A stretch of 64,000 nt of DNA from Prochlorococcus sp. AG-347-K18 (GCA_003281365.1 QCCF01000001.1:1-64000); one strand, 5' to 3'; positions 19,035-27,927 are shown, counted from the first letter of the stretch. The notes: a model not told the origin generated them from the letters alone. Numbers and translations are program-made.

Positions 19035-20531
19035 TTATGGATGGAAACCAAAAATGGAATTATTTCTTTTTTTAATATCTTTTATGGAGGTACTGTAATT
19101 TTCAGAGACTGATAGTTCTGGATAAATTAAGTCATTTATTTTTTTTTGAAGATTTTGCTTATCGTTTAAAAATAAAACAGATTTTTCTAGAACCTCAACC
19201 ATAATTGATACCGCAGTACTTGCTCCCGGAGAAGCTCCCAGCAAAGCAGATAATGATCCATCAGATGAATTTACAATCTCCGTTCCAAATTTCAAAGAAC
19301 CACCACCTTCAGTTTTTTTAATTATTTGGACTCTTTGACCAGCAGTCTTTAAATACCAATCAGAAGGATTAGCTGATGGCATCATATTCTTTAAATTATC
19401 AACTCTTGAGTTATGGTTCTTTAATGATTGTGATATTAGGTAATTAATTAAATCGTTGTTCTTGAAACCAACGTCTAACATAGAAAAAATATTATTCTTT
19501 TTAATTGAACTAAATAAGTCAAAGTATGAACTTTGCTTTAGAAATTTTGTTGTAAATCCAGCAAAAGGTCCATACAAAAGAAGTTTTTTATTATTGATCC
19601 ATCTGGTATCTAAATGAGGCACAGACATTGGTGGCGATCCAATATCAGCTTTACCATAAACTTTTGAGTTATGTTTTTCTGTTAGATCTTTTTTCTCGCA
19701 AATAAGCCATTTCCCACTAACAGGAAATCCACCATAACTCTTTGCTTCTGGAATTTTCGATTTTTGCAAATAATTAATTGTTTTCCCCCCAGCACCAAGA
19801 AAAACATAGCCAGTTCTAATTGAAGTTTTTCTACCTTCAGAACTGATTTCTAGTTCCCATTGTTTTTTATCAATTTTCTTTAAATCTACTAATTCTGTTT
19901 TATATCTAATTTCAACATTTTTGTTTAAGGAAACTAATGACAAATACTCTTTAGTTAAAGCCTCAAAATTAATATCAGTTCCTCTACCTATTCTGGTAGC
20001 CGCAATTTGAGTAGATGGATTTCTATCTTTTGTTATTAGAGGAGCCCATGATGAAATTTCATCAAAAGATGTAGAAAATTCCATATCGATAAATTCAGGG
20101 TTTTCGGTCATTTTTTGAAATCTTTTTTTTAAAAAAGAAATATTATCCTGACCAGACACAAAGCTAATATGAGGAATAAATTCTAGAAACTTCTTAATAT
20201 CAATTTTCCCTGCTTCATACAATGAGGCCCATAAAGACATGGATGTTTCAAAAGAACGATTTATTGAGAGCGCTTTATCTATTTTTATATTTCCTTTTTC
20301 ATCTAAAGGGGTATAGTTTAATTCGCAATTAGCCGCATGCCCTGTACCTGCATTATTAAAAGCGCCAGTACTTTCACTTCCTGGAGCATTTAATTTTTCT
20401 ATAATAAGAAATTTTATATCTGGTAAAACTTCAGAAATTAGGAGGGCTAAAGTACTACTCATTATCCCTGCTCCTACTAAGACTGCATCAAAGTAGCTTT
20501 TGTCATTAGTGGGATTTTTAGATGAAGTCAC
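19035..20531 (-). CDS. mqo: Malate:quinone oxidoreductase (Mqo)
   Basis: FAD-dependent, membrane-associated enzyme oxidising malate to oxaloacetate with quinone as acceptor. The dinucleotide fold is at the N-terminus ([17 protein letters not shown]), with [15 protein letters not shown] and [19 protein letters not shown] characteristic of the family. 498 residues, normal. In these cyanobacteria it is thought to replace NAD-malate dehydrogenase. It is divergent from the NifU-like gene. Confidence 0.95.
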   Translation of the reverse strand: MTSSKNPTNDKSYFDAVLVGAGIMSSTLALLISEVLPDIKFLIIEKLNAPGSESTGAFNNAGTGHAANCELNYTPLDEKGNIKIDKALSINRSFETSMSLWASLYEAGKIDIKKFLEFIPHISFVSGQDNISFLKKRFQKMTENPEFIDMEFSTSFDEISSWAPLITKDRNPSTQIAATRIGRGTDINFEALTKEYLSLVSLNKNVEIRYKTELVDLKKIDKKQWELEISSEGRKTSIRTGYVFLGAGGKTINYLQKSKIPEAKSYGGFPVSGKWLICEKKDLTEKHNSKVYGKADIGSPPMSVPHLDTRWINNKKLLLYGPFAGFTTKFLKQSSYFDLFSSIKKNNIFSMLDVGFKNNDLINYLISQSLKNHNSRVDNLKNMMPSANPSDWYLKTAGQRVQIIKKTEGGGSLKFGTEIVNSSDGSLSALLGASPGASTAVSIMVEVLEKSVLFLNDKQNLQKKINDLIYPELSVSENYSTSIKDIKKRNNSIFGFHP

Positions 20532-20601
20532 AACAGAAAATTATCTTTTTTGCAATTAATCAGATTTCTTTCTAGGCTTATTATAAAGTTAATCCAAAAT
20601 T

Positions 20602-20847
20602 ATGAGTACTGAAACACTCTCGCTGACAAACGAAAATGTTGAAAAAGTCCTTGACGAGCTAAGACCTTTTTTAATTTCTGATGGAGGTAATGTAGAGATT
20701 GCAGAAATAGATGGTCCAATTGTCAAAGTCAGACTTCAAGGAGCATGTGGTAGTTGCCCAAGTAGCACTATGACTCTCAAAATGGGTATTGAAAGAAAGT
20801 TAAAAGAAATGATTCCTGAAATAAGCGAAGTTGTCCAGATTTTATAA
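20602..20847 (+). CDS. NifU-like iron-sulfur cluster scaffold
   Basis: An 81-residue protein equal to the C-terminal domain of NifU (NfuA type). The cluster-binding CxxC is in [20 protein letters not shown], and [16 protein letters not shown] is the conserved lead-in. It acts as scaffold/carrier for [Fe-S] clusters, needed for photosystem I and ferredoxins. ATG start; divergent from mqo. Confidence 0.95.
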   Translation: MSTETLSLTNENVEKVLDELRPFLISDGGNVEIAEIDGPIVKVRLQGACGSCPSSTMTLKMGIERKLKEMIPEISEVVQIL

Positions 20848-20869
20848 AAATTTTTAACTGAAGTATATA

Positions 20870-21127
20870 TTATTTAGTTTTTAATTCCTTCAACAAAGAT
20901 GATTCCATATCAAGGCAATCAATTGGAAGCCCTTGACCAATAGCGATTAAAAGAGGTGCAAGTATTCCTAAAGTAAAAACTAAATTTGATTGGCTTACAT
21001 CATATTTACTCAAAGTAAAAGTTATCAAATAAATAATTGAAAAATAAGCATGTAGTGAAAAAAATTCTTTTGGCTTCAATACTGGCCACCTTAAAGTATT
21101 TCCCAAGAAATATAAAAAACCTGTCAT
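20870..21127 (-). CDS. Small membrane protein, conserved hypothetical
   Basis: An 85-residue protein with two predicted membrane helices (about residues 27-42 and 48-65) separated by a short polar loop, and a lysine-rich C-terminus. LRWPVLKPKEFFSLHAYFSI near the N-terminus looks conserved. I recognise no family. It stands alone, convergent with the NifU-like gene, with the nitrogen-responsive riboswitch region on its other side. Confidence 0.65.
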   Translation of the reverse strand: MTGFLYFLGNTLRWPVLKPKEFFSLHAYFSIIYLITFTLSKYDVSQSNLVFTLGILAPLLIAIGQGLPIDCLDMESSLLKELKTK

Positions 21128-21253
21128 AAATAAATAGTTACATGAAGATTAAACCAAATATAAACATAAACCTTTTTAGAGACTATTTATAAAAAAATTT
21201 ACCTAAGATAATAATTAAAAAAACATTAAATCTTCGTTTCTATTTGTAAAAGC

Positions 21254-21283
21254 TAGACATCCCTAGAAAAATAAGTTTATAAT
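21254..21283 (+). promoter_or_regulatory. Promoter of the glutamine riboswitch/DUF4278 unit
   Basis: TAGACA (21254-21259), an 18-base spacer and a perfect TATAAT (21278-21283) form a good sigma-70-type promoter. Transcription would start near 21290, about 20 bases ahead of the riboswitch aptamer. Confidence 0.65.
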
Positions 21284-21289
21284 AATTTG

Positions 21290-21303
21290 GTAGCAATTGC
21301 TAC
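21290..21303 (+). promoter_or_regulatory. NtcA-type palindrome at the predicted transcription start
   Basis: GTAGCAATTGCTAC is a perfect match to the NtcA consensus GTA-N8-TAC and a fully palindromic 14-mer. It overlaps the predicted start just after the TATAAT, a position expected for repression and not for classical activation near -41. The same bases transcribed would form a small GUAGC/GCUAC hairpin followed by five U, so an RNA role is an alternative. Confidence 0.5.
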
Positions 21304-21308
21304 TTTTT

Positions 21309-21366
21309 CGTTCACCCTCATTTGAGGGCGCAGTTCGAGTCATACCATGGAACGGGGGATGGCCGT
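21309..21366 (+). ncRNA. Glutamine-II riboswitch (downstream-peptide motif)
   Basis: The region matches the cyanobacterial downstream-peptide RNA, a glutamine-binding aptamer. P1 pairs CGTTC (21309-21313) with GAACG (21350-21354); P2 pairs CCCTC (21315-21319) with GAGGG (21324-21328) around ATTT; the conserved GCGCAGTTCGAGTC core and the GGAACGGGG 3' side are present. It precedes a short ORF, as expected for this class. The ATG at 21347 lies inside P1 and is part of the aptamer, not a likely start. Identification is from remembered consensus. Confidence 0.88.
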
Positions 21367-21382
21367 GTTGTCACATCGAATC

Positions 21383-21556
21383 ATGACTACTTTAACTTAC
21401 AGAGGTAAAAACTACGTTCAAAACAAAGAAGCTGCTAAAAAGCAACTTGTTGAACTTACCTACAGAAGAAACGTATACACCAACAGAATGGATGACGCTT
21501 CTTCAAGTAATGAAAAGGCAGAATTAAATTACAGAGGTGTTAATTACACTAAATAA
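21383..21556 (+). CDS. DUF4278 mini-protein controlled by the glutamine riboswitch
   Basis: From ATG 21383 the product has 57 residues. It contains three spaced copies of L-[TN]-Y-R-x-x-x-Y: LTYRGKNY, LTYRRNVY and LNYRGVNY, the hallmark of DUF4278, a family of small cyanobacterial proteins. Longer frames from ATG 21347 or 21359 would begin inside the riboswitch and are less likely. A strong terminator follows. The riboswitch implies output linked to glutamine, hence nitrogen sufficiency; the molecular role is unknown. Confidence 0.85.
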   Translation: MTTLTYRGKNYVQNKEAAKKQLVELTYRRNVYTNRMDDASSSNEKAELNYRGVNYTK

Positions 21557-21570
21557 TTTAATTAAACAAA

Positions 21571-21604
21571 AAAAAAGCCCCTTTTTCAGGGGCTTTTTTT
21601 TTGG
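21571..21604 (+). terminator. Rho-independent terminator after the DUF4278 gene
   Basis: GCCCC (21577-21581) pairs with GGGGC (21589-21593) around TTTTTCA, extended by flanking A/T pairs and followed by a run of nine T. It is one of the cleanest terminators in the window and closes the riboswitch transcript. Confidence 0.9.
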
Positions 21605-21633
21605 CTATATTTATCAAGAGTCCTTTAAAAAAT

Positions 21634-22428
21634 ATGTCTGAAAGTTGCTGTAATACAAACACATCGAATAAAGCGCCTAATCAATTCGATCATAAAGATG
21701 CGATTCAAGAAAGATATGGCTCAGCCGCACAAGAAAAAGAAAGTTGTCTTTGTACACCAGTTGGGTTTAATCCCGTTTTACTTGAAGCAATTCCTCAAGA
21801 GGTTATAGAAAGAGACTATGGGTGTGGTGATCCGACAAAATATGTTCAAAAAAATGATATAGTCTTAGACCTTGGAAGCGGTAGCGGCAAAAATGCTTTC
21901 ATTTGTGCCCAAATTGTTGGAAAAGAAGGGAAAGTTATTGGCGTTGATCAGAATTCGGACATGCTTTCTTTATCAAGATCAGCCTCTAAAGAAGTTACAA
22001 AAAATATAGGTTTCAACAATACCGAATTTCTAGAAGGTTCAATTGAAAAACTTGATGAATTAGATAAAGATTTAAATCCATTAATCGCAGATAAATCAGT
22101 TGATATTATTTTAAGTAATTGCGTTTTAAACTTGGTAAGTCCAGAATCTAGAAATAACCTTCTAAATAACATAAAAAGAGTTTTAAACGATAATGGAAGA
22201 ATTGCAATTAGCGATATCGTCTCTAACAAAAAAGTTCCTTTAAGATTGCAAAATGATCATGATTTATGGACAGGATGTATTAGTGGAGCATGGTATGAGC
22301 CAGACTTTATAAGTGATTTTAAAGAACTAGGATTTAAAAATTTAAAATTTGCAGAAAGGAGTGCTGAACCTTGGAAAGTAATTGAGGATATAGAGTTTAG
22401 AACAGTAACTTTGGTAGGCAATATCTAA
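21634..22428 (+). CDS. ArsM-like SAM-dependent methyltransferase
   Basis: SAM motif I is LDLGSGSGKNAF. The layout (IERDYGCGDPTKYV before the motif, LSNCVLNLVSPE after it, then TGCISGAWYEPDF) matches arsenite S-adenosylmethionine methyltransferases, including the two conserved cysteines of the SNCV and GC-GA motifs; further cysteines sit near the N-terminus (ESCC, CLC). A longer frame from TTG 21601 starts inside the upstream terminator, so ATG 21634 (264 residues) is preferred. Arsenic methylation is likely but unproven; no other ars gene is nearby. Confidence 0.75.
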   Translation: MSESCCNTNTSNKAPNQFDHKDAIQERYGSAAQEKESCLCTPVGFNPVLLEAIPQEVIERDYGCGDPTKYVQKNDIVLDLGSGSGKNAFICAQIVGKEGKVIGVDQNSDMLSLSRSASKEVTKNIGFNNTEFLEGSIEKLDELDKDLNPLIADKSVDIILSNCVLNLVSPESRNNLLNNIKRVLNDNGRIAISDIVSNKKVPLRLQNDHDLWTGCISGAWYEPDFISDFKELGFKNLKFAERSAEPWKVIEDIEFRTVTLVGNI

Positions 22429-22463
22429 CAAATTCAAGAGTTGAAAATATAATATAAATTTCC

Positions 22464-23639
22464 ATGAGAAATAATCTAAGAGATCAAATACCCGCATTAA
22501 AAAATAAGTATTATTTCAACTATGGTGGTCAAGGACCATTACCAAAATCTTCTCTAGAAGCAATAATTAAAACTTGGGAAACCATCCAAGATTTAGGACC
22601 ATTTACCAATGATGTGTGGCCTTTTATTTACAAAGAAATATTGACTACAAAAAGAATCATTGCGCAAAAATTAGGTGTCAATTCAAAGAATATAGCTTTA
22701 ACCGAAAATATCTCTTCCGGTATGATTTTGCCCTTTTGGGGAATAAAAGTAGAAGAGGGAGAAGAGTTGTTAATAAGTGACTGTGAACATCCTGGTGTAG
22801 TGGCTGCAAGTCGAGAATTTTGCAGAAGAAATAAATTAATATTCAAAATTTTGCCAATCCAAAAAATTAAAAATCTAAATGACGAAAATATAATTTTAGA
22901 GATTTTGAAAAATCTAAATAGTAAGACTAAGATCCTAATTATTTCTCATATCTTATGGAACTTTGGATATAAAATTCCTTTAAAACAAATTTCTATCGAA
23001 TTAAAAAAAAATCGAGAAAACTCTTATCTACTTGTTGATGGTGCTCAGACCTTTGGGCACATAAATATTGAAGAAGAAGTTCTTTATTCTGATTTATATT
23101 CAATAACCTCTCATAAGTGGGCATGTGGACCAGAAGGTCTTGGAGCAATTTATGTCTCGGATAAATTTATTCATGAAACAGATCCAACAATAATTGGTTG
23201 GAAATCATTAAAAAAAGAACAAGGAATCTATGAGCCTTCAGATAATCCTTTTCATAATGATGCAAGGAAATTTGAAGTAGCTACCTCTTGTATACCTTTA
23301 CTTGCAGGGCTGCGTAATTCTTTAGATATTTTGGATAAAGACTGCCCTGAAAAAGATAAAACTAAAAATATAAAAAAATTAAGTGGAAAACTTTGGGATG
23401 AATTAAATCAATTAAAGGAAATTGAATTAGTTTTAGAAAAAAAATACTTAAATGGGATAGTTAGTTTTAATATCGAAAATATTAAAGAGAAGGATAAATT
23501 TGTGAAGAAACTTGGAGAAAAGAAAATTTGGATTAGAGTTTTAGAAGATCCAAAATGGTTTAGAGCATGCGTACATCAAATGACTACAGAAGATGAGATT
23601 GATTTACTTTCTAAGGAAATTAGAAAAATTATAAATTAA
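22464..23639 (+). CDS. Class V aminotransferase-fold PLP enzyme (L-cysteine/cystine lyase-like)
   Basis: A 391-residue PLP enzyme. LLVDGAQTFGH supplies the PLP-binding aspartate and SITSHKWACGPEGLG the Schiff-base lysine. It resembles the cyanobacterial cysteine/cystine C-S lyase (C-DES) group more than NifS desulfurases, lacking an obvious catalytic cysteine loop. It could deliver sulfide or persulfide for Fe-S synthesis. It follows the ArsM-like gene by 35 bases in the same direction. Confidence 0.8.
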   Translation: MRNNLRDQIPALKNKYYFNYGGQGPLPKSSLEAIIKTWETIQDLGPFTNDVWPFIYKEILTTKRIIAQKLGVNSKNIALTENISSGMILPFWGIKVEEGEELLISDCEHPGVVAASREFCRRNKLIFKILPIQKIKNLNDENIILEILKNLNSKTKILIISHILWNFGYKIPLKQISIELKKNRENSYLLVDGAQTFGHINIEEEVLYSDLYSITSHKWACGPEGLGAIYVSDKFIHETDPTIIGWKSLKKEQGIYEPSDNPFHNDARKFEVATSCIPLLAGLRNSLDILDKDCPEKDKTKNIKKLSGKLWDELNQLKEIELVLEKKYLNGIVSFNIENIKEKDKFVKKLGEKKIWIRVLEDPKWFRACVHQMTTEDEIDLLSKEIRKIIN

Positions 23640-23716
23640 ATAATTAGAAATTTTTTTGATGAGAAGCACTTGCATTTCAAGAAAATAAAGAGAATATAAA
23701 GAAAATGATAATTTAA

Positions 23717-23896
23717 ATGGAATCAATTAAACCTCCCAAAAGAATTATTAAGAAACAGCTTAAAAATGTTAATAAAGCAATTATTGAAATTGCTGAAATG
23801 AAATTTAAAAATATTGAAGAAAAAGAAGAAAAATTAGATGCGCTTGTTTTTTTAAAGAATCAAATATTGAGGAAGGCCGAGAAGTTAGAAATTTAA
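23717..23896 (+). CDS. Small basic coiled-coil-like hypothetical protein (59 aa)
   Basis: ATG 23717 to TAA 23896 encodes 59 residues, nearly all helix-forming and charged: PPKRIIKKQLKNVNKAI, then EEKEEKLDALVFLKN and a basic end. It has no cysteine or membrane segment. The long uninterrupted charged frame supports a real gene, but there is no recognisable family. Confidence 0.45.
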   Translation: MESIKPPKRIIKKQLKNVNKAIIEIAEMKFKNIEEKEEKLDALVFLKNQILRKAEKLEI

Positions 23897-23947
23897 TAAC
23901 TAAATAATTTTAAAAAAGTTATCTTTAAATAATAAATTTATTTTTTT

Positions 23948-23966
23948 CTTAATAACTTCTTAACTC
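23948..23966 (+). promoter_or_regulatory. Weak PHO-box-like tandem repeat
   Basis: CTTAATAA and CTTAACTC are two near matches to the cyanobacterial PhoB half-site, separated by three bases, 75 bases before the small gene at 24041. Only two of three half-sites are seen and each has a mismatch, in AT-rich DNA, so chance is a real possibility. Confidence 0.2.
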
Positions 23967-24040
23967 AATAATCTTAGATTTTGTATGTCTTCATTATTTT
24001 ATGCCTTGAATATTGAAGACAATCTCATAAAAAAAAATAA

Positions 24041-24256
24041 ATGATTATAAAAAATTCACCTTCTACCAAAAGATCAAATCAAGCAAAAGACAAGGAGCAA
24101 ATCAAATATTCCTATAAAGAAAGTTTTAAAAGAGAAAATAAATCTCTTTTGAATGATTCGGAATTAATCAAAAATTACAATGATTATCTCAAATCACCTC
24201 AATCAAGGAGACTATACAAAATAACAGAGAGTGAATTTCATACAGACATAATTTAG
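24041..24256 (+). CDS. Small hydrophilic hypothetical protein (71 aa)
   Basis: A lysine/serine/asparagine-rich 71-residue frame with an ATG start, no cysteine and no membrane segment. The C-terminal half (LIKNYNDYLKSPQSRRLYKI) looks more ordered than the first 25 residues. It stands alone between two gaps and is convergent with the SDR gene. No family recognised. Confidence 0.45.
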   Translation: MIIKNSPSTKRSNQAKDKEQIKYSYKESFKRENKSLLNDSELIKNYNDYLKSPQSRRLYKITESEFHTDII

Positions 24257-24327
24257 GTCAACCTTTTTTTCTAATATTTTTAAATTCTTTATCAATCAGC
24301 CTTATTTAATATAAAAAAAGATTTATT

Positions 24328-25032
24328 TTACCAAGGAATTTCTGAGCTGTCCCATGCAATAAATTTTCCACTAGATGCTGGATTTTGATTTTTAATAATA
24401 TTGATCAAAAATTGGGATGATTTTTCTTTACTAAATAATTTATGTTCTGGAACAAATTTATGAAAAGGTCTAGATAGATCAGTATCTACTGTACCTGGAT
24501 GAAGCAATGTAATAGTAGCCTTTGGGAAACGTCTAGCCCATTCAATACTTAAAGACTTAAAAAACTGATTTTGCGCAGATTTTGCAGCTCTATATGAATA
24601 CCAACCTCCAGTTTGATTATCTCCAATGCTGCCCACTCTTGCACTTATACTTGCAAAATTAAAATAAGAATCTTTTGGTATAAATTCTTCAATAGTTTTA
24701 GCTAATAAAATAGGAGAAAAAGCATTTATTGAAAAACTTTCCATCATATTTTTTTTATCAAGATGTTGTAATCTTTTTTCTGGTTGAAGAGAATCACTAT
24801 GAAGTCTACCTGTAGCATTAACAACTAACCTTAATTTTGAAGGGTGATTTGATATTTTATTTTTCAACTGCAAAAGGGATTCAGAATCCTCTATATCTAA
24901 TTCCCAAAAAGAATTAAATTCACTATTTCTTCCACACAAAACAACATCTAAATCTTGTTCACTTTCATGCAGATCATTAGCTAGTTGTGTCCCAATTCCA
25001 CCTGCGCCTACAACTAAGGCTAAGCCTTTCAT
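24328..25032 (-). CDS. Short-chain dehydrogenase/reductase (CsgA-like)
   Basis: The N-terminal nucleotide-binding motif is VVGAGGIGTQLA, the catalytic pair YxxxK is WYSYRAAKSAQN, and the family serine lies in FASISARVG. The C-terminal LLHPGTVDTDLSRPF is typical of C-factor/CsgA-like SDRs. 234 residues. Substrate unknown. It lies 81 bases downstream of murE in the same direction. Confidence 0.88.
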   Translation of the reverse strand: MKGLALVVGAGGIGTQLANDLHESEQDLDVVLCGRNSEFNSFWELDIEDSESLLQLKNKISNHPSKLRLVVNATGRLHSDSLQPEKRLQHLDKKNMMESFSINAFSPILLAKTIEEFIPKDSYFNFASISARVGSIGDNQTGGWYSYRAAKSAQNQFFKSLSIEWARRFPKATITLLHPGTVDTDLSRPFHKFVPEHKLFSKEKSSQFLINIIKNQNPASSGKFIAWDSSEIPW

Positions 25033-25113
25033 TTTAATAAAAGTAACTTGATTGATTCTAAGAAACTTTTCTTGTGATTTGCGTAAATATCTTTCTTATT
25101 TGAATAGGAATTT

Positions 25114-26649
25114 TTATTGAGATTTACTTTTTTCTTTTAATAATTTATAAGCTATCTTTCTATCATCAAAATTAATAACTTTATCCTTGAGAATTTGGTA
25201 GTCTTCATGTCCTTTCCCTGCAATTAAAACAATATCTTCTTTATTGGCAAATTTAATAGATTCATTTATTGCTTTAAATCTATCAATTTCAATTATTATT
25301 TTTTCTCTTTTTTTTATACCCATCAAAATATCATTTACTATTTTTTGGGGTTCTTCTGATCTTGGATTATCTGAAGTTATAAAAAGTTGATCAGAAAACT
25401 CTTCAGCTATTGATCCCATTAAAGGCCTTTTACTACTGTCTCGATCTCCGCCACAGCCAAAAACAGTTATGAGTTTACCTTCACAAAGGTTCTTAATTGA
25501 TTGCAAAACTTTTTTTAATCCATCAGGAGTGTGGGCATAATCAACAATTACTGTTGGAAGTGATCTTAAAACGACATCATTATCAACTTGTATTTTTTCC
25601 ATTCGCCCAGGAGCGCCAGGGAAAGATTTAATTAACTTTGATAGATCTTTTAAAGAAAAATTTAGTTTATACAAAATTGTTATTGCTTGAATTGCATTCA
25701 TTAAATTAAATTCACCGACAAGTGGAACAAAAAGTTGAATTTTTTCTCTCGGTGTATGAAAAATACAGGTGGAACCACTTTCAGTAAATTTTTTATCTGT
25801 TACGAAATAACAATCATCATTTTCAAATTCACTGTCAATAATCTTTGTGGAGACTAATGAAGATCTTTTTTCAAGATCAGATGATAATTTAGATATCCAA
25901 GGGTCATCATGATTTAATACACAAATTCTATCTTTTTCTTTTAAGTAAGGTGGGAAAAATAATTTTCTTTTTATTTGAAAATATGATTCCATATCTGAGT
26001 GATAATCAAGATGATCTTGAGTTAAATTAGTAAAAATAGCCGCCTCAAATTCGCATCCTGATATCCTGTTTTGAGCAATAGAATGAGAACTTACCTCTAA
26101 TATCGCAAATTCAGATTCTGCCTCAACAGCAGCATTTAATTTCTTTTGAAGTTTATCGGCGAAATCAGTTGTATGAGAAGCCACTTCTGAAAAGCCAGGC
26201 CATCTATTAAACAAGGTCCCAAATAATGCAGTCTTTTTCCCTAATTTTTTTAAAAGATATTCCAATAAGAAAGTAATTGTCGTTTTTCCATTTGTACCAG
26301 TAACACCAATAACTTTAAGTTTTCTTGAAGGCCTATTCCAAAACTCAGCGACAATTTGACCAAAAATATAATCTAAATTATCTTCAATAACTAAAATCCT
26401 TTCTCGATCAATAGATCCAATTTTCTCTTTTGCCGCAGACCCAATAATGGCAGCCTCCGCGCCATTTTCAATTGCCTCAATACAAAATTTTCCTCCATCA
26501 ACATTTAAACCAGGCATACCTAAAAATAAAGTTCCTTTTCGCACTTCTTTAGAGTTAAAAGAAATATTATTGATTTCTTGATCGATAAGATTTGATGAAG
26601 GAATAATTCCTACCAAATCTAAAAGTTTATGTAATTTTATAGATCTCAT
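25114..26649 (-). CDS. murE: UDP-MurNAc-L-Ala-D-Glu:diaminopimelate ligase (MurE)
   Basis: Adds the third amino acid of the peptidoglycan stem. ATP site VTGTNGKTTITFLLEYLL, central VDYAHTPDGL, and the DNPRSEEP motif, whose DNPR selects meso-diaminopimelate. 511 residues, ATG start. A short glutaredoxin-like gene and yidD lie directly upstream, making a minus-strand run of envelope-related genes. Confidence 0.97.
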   Translation of the reverse strand: MRSIKLHKLLDLVGIIPSSNLIDQEINNISFNSKEVRKGTLFLGMPGLNVDGGKFCIEAIENGAEAAIIGSAAKEKIGSIDRERILVIEDNLDYIFGQIVAEFWNRPSRKLKVIGVTGTNGKTTITFLLEYLLKKLGKKTALFGTLFNRWPGFSEVASHTTDFADKLQKKLNAAVEAESEFAILEVSSHSIAQNRISGCEFEAAIFTNLTQDHLDYHSDMESYFQIKRKLFFPPYLKEKDRICVLNHDDPWISKLSSDLEKRSSLVSTKIIDSEFENDDCYFVTDKKFTESGSTCIFHTPREKIQLFVPLVGEFNLMNAIQAITILYKLNFSLKDLSKLIKSFPGAPGRMEKIQVDNDVVLRSLPTVIVDYAHTPDGLKKVLQSIKNLCEGKLITVFGCGGDRDSSKRPLMGSIAEEFSDQLFITSDNPRSEEPQKIVNDILMGIKKREKIIIEIDRFKAINESIKFANKEDIVLIAGKGHEDYQILKDKVINFDDRKIAYKLLKEKSKSQ

Positions 26650-26657
26650 ATAAAAAA

Positions 26658-26960
26658 TTATTTCTCCAGAATGGTACTAATATTTTTTTGAAACCAATTC
26701 TTTAATTGATCATCTTTTAATCTTGGAGAAATGCGAGGCAATTCTATAATCTCCTCTGACCTAATTCCTTCAACAGCAATAACAGGCACCTCATAATCAT
26801 ATTTTTTATATTTGTCTTTATATAAATCGACTCTATCAATATCAATTTCTTTAAGCTCCTCTAGATTAGGGAATAACTCATTAAGATTTATTTTTGCCAG
26901 TTTGTTTTTTAATGAATCACAAAGGCAACACCCCTGCCTAACAAAAATAAAGATTTTCAT
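26658..26960 (-). CDS. Glutaredoxin-like protein (DUF836)
   Basis: A 100-residue thioredoxin-fold protein with an N-terminal CCLC active site in FVRQGCCLCDSLKNKL and a YEVPVIAVEG loop holding the cis-proline. This is the short DUF836/glutaredoxin-like type. It lies 8 bases upstream of murE and 4 bases downstream of yidD, so the three are probably cotranscribed. Redox partner unknown. Confidence 0.85.
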   Translation of the reverse strand: MKIFIFVRQGCCLCDSLKNKLAKINLNELFPNLEELKEIDIDRVDLYKDKYKKYDYEVPVIAVEGIRSEEIIELPRISPRLKDDQLKNWFQKNISTILEK

Positions 26961-26964
26961 TCAT

Positions 26965-27201
26965 TTAGTCAGGCACAGGGTCACATCCACAGGGAGTTAA
27001 AGGATGACATCTGCTTAATCTTTTTAAAGTTAACCACCCTCCCTTCCAAGGACCATGTCTAGTAATTGCCTCATATCCATAAGAGCTGCAACTTGGAATA
27101 AATCTACATCTTGGTCCGAAAAAAGGAGAAAACCACTTTTGATAAAACGAAATTATAAAAAGAAGTATGGAAGTAATTGATTTATTAATAGTTTTGAACA
27201 C
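26965..27201 (-). CDS. yidD: Membrane protein insertion efficiency factor (YidD)
   Basis: A 78-residue protein with the family block [21 protein letters not shown] and the C-terminal [14 protein letters not shown]. It has an amphipathic/hydrophobic N-terminus (about residues 8-22) and assists YidC-dependent insertion of membrane proteins. The start is ATG, with no better alternative. It is divergent from rpsD. Confidence 0.95.
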   Translation of the reverse strand: MFKTINKSITSILLFIISFYQKWFSPFFGPRCRFIPSCSSYGYEAITRHGPWKGGWLTLKRLSRCHPLTPCGCDPVPD

Positions 27202-27296
27202 TTTAATGATGTAAAATAAAATTTCCTGTAGTAATTAGTTTAATTGAATTTAATCAATTATCCAATTTATTGCAATTTTCTATTTAATTTAAAATT

Positions 27297-27905
27297 ATGT
27301 CAAGATACCGCGGCCCCAGATTAAGGGTTACGCGTCGCTTGGGAGAACTACCAGGTCTCACCAGGAAAGCTTCAAAGAAGTCTAATCCTCCAGGTCAGCA
27401 CGGCCAAGCCCGTCGCAAGCGATCAGAATATGCAATTCGTCTAGAAGAAAAGCAGAAACTTAGATTTAATTATGGAGTTTCTGAAAAACAACTAGTACGT
27501 TATGTGAAAAAAGCTAGAGCTCAAGAAGGATCTACAGGAACTAACCTACTAAGACTTTTAGAGAACAGACTTGATAATATTTGTTTTAGATTAGGTTTTG
27601 GAGGTACCATTCCAGGCTCAAGACAATTAGTAAATCATGGCCATGTAACCGTTAATGGAAAGGTTCTTGATATTGCTGGTTATCAATGCAAATCAGGCGA
27701 TGTAATCGGAATTAAAGAAAACAAAGCAAGTAAAAAACTTGTAGAAGGTAATATAGAATTCCCTGGTTTAGCAAATGTCCCACCTCATCTTGATTTAGAC
27801 AAGCCTAAATTAACGGGAAAAATAAATGGGAAGTGCGATAGAGAGTGGGTGGCTCTTGAAATAAACGAACTACTAGTTGTTGAATATTATTCAAGAAAAG
27901 TTTAA
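27297..27905 (+). CDS. rpsD: 30S ribosomal protein S4 (RpsD)
   Basis: Primary 16S rRNA-binding protein of the small subunit. It begins [20 protein letters not shown] and has the S4 RNA-binding domain around [14 protein letters not shown] and [13 protein letters not shown]. It ends in VVEYYSRKV. 202 residues, full length. The codon and GC pattern is slightly richer than its neighbours, as expected for a highly expressed gene. Confidence 0.99.
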   Translation: MSRYRGPRLRVTRRLGELPGLTRKASKKSNPPGQHGQARRKRSEYAIRLEEKQKLRFNYGVSEKQLVRYVKKARAQEGSTGTNLLRLLENRLDNICFRLGFGGTIPGSRQLVNHGHVTVNGKVLDIAGYQCKSGDVIGIKENKASKKLVEGNIEFPGLANVPPHLDLDKPKLTGKINGKCDREWVALEINELLVVEYYSRKV

Positions 27906-27927
27906 TACTACTTTTCTTTGGATTATT

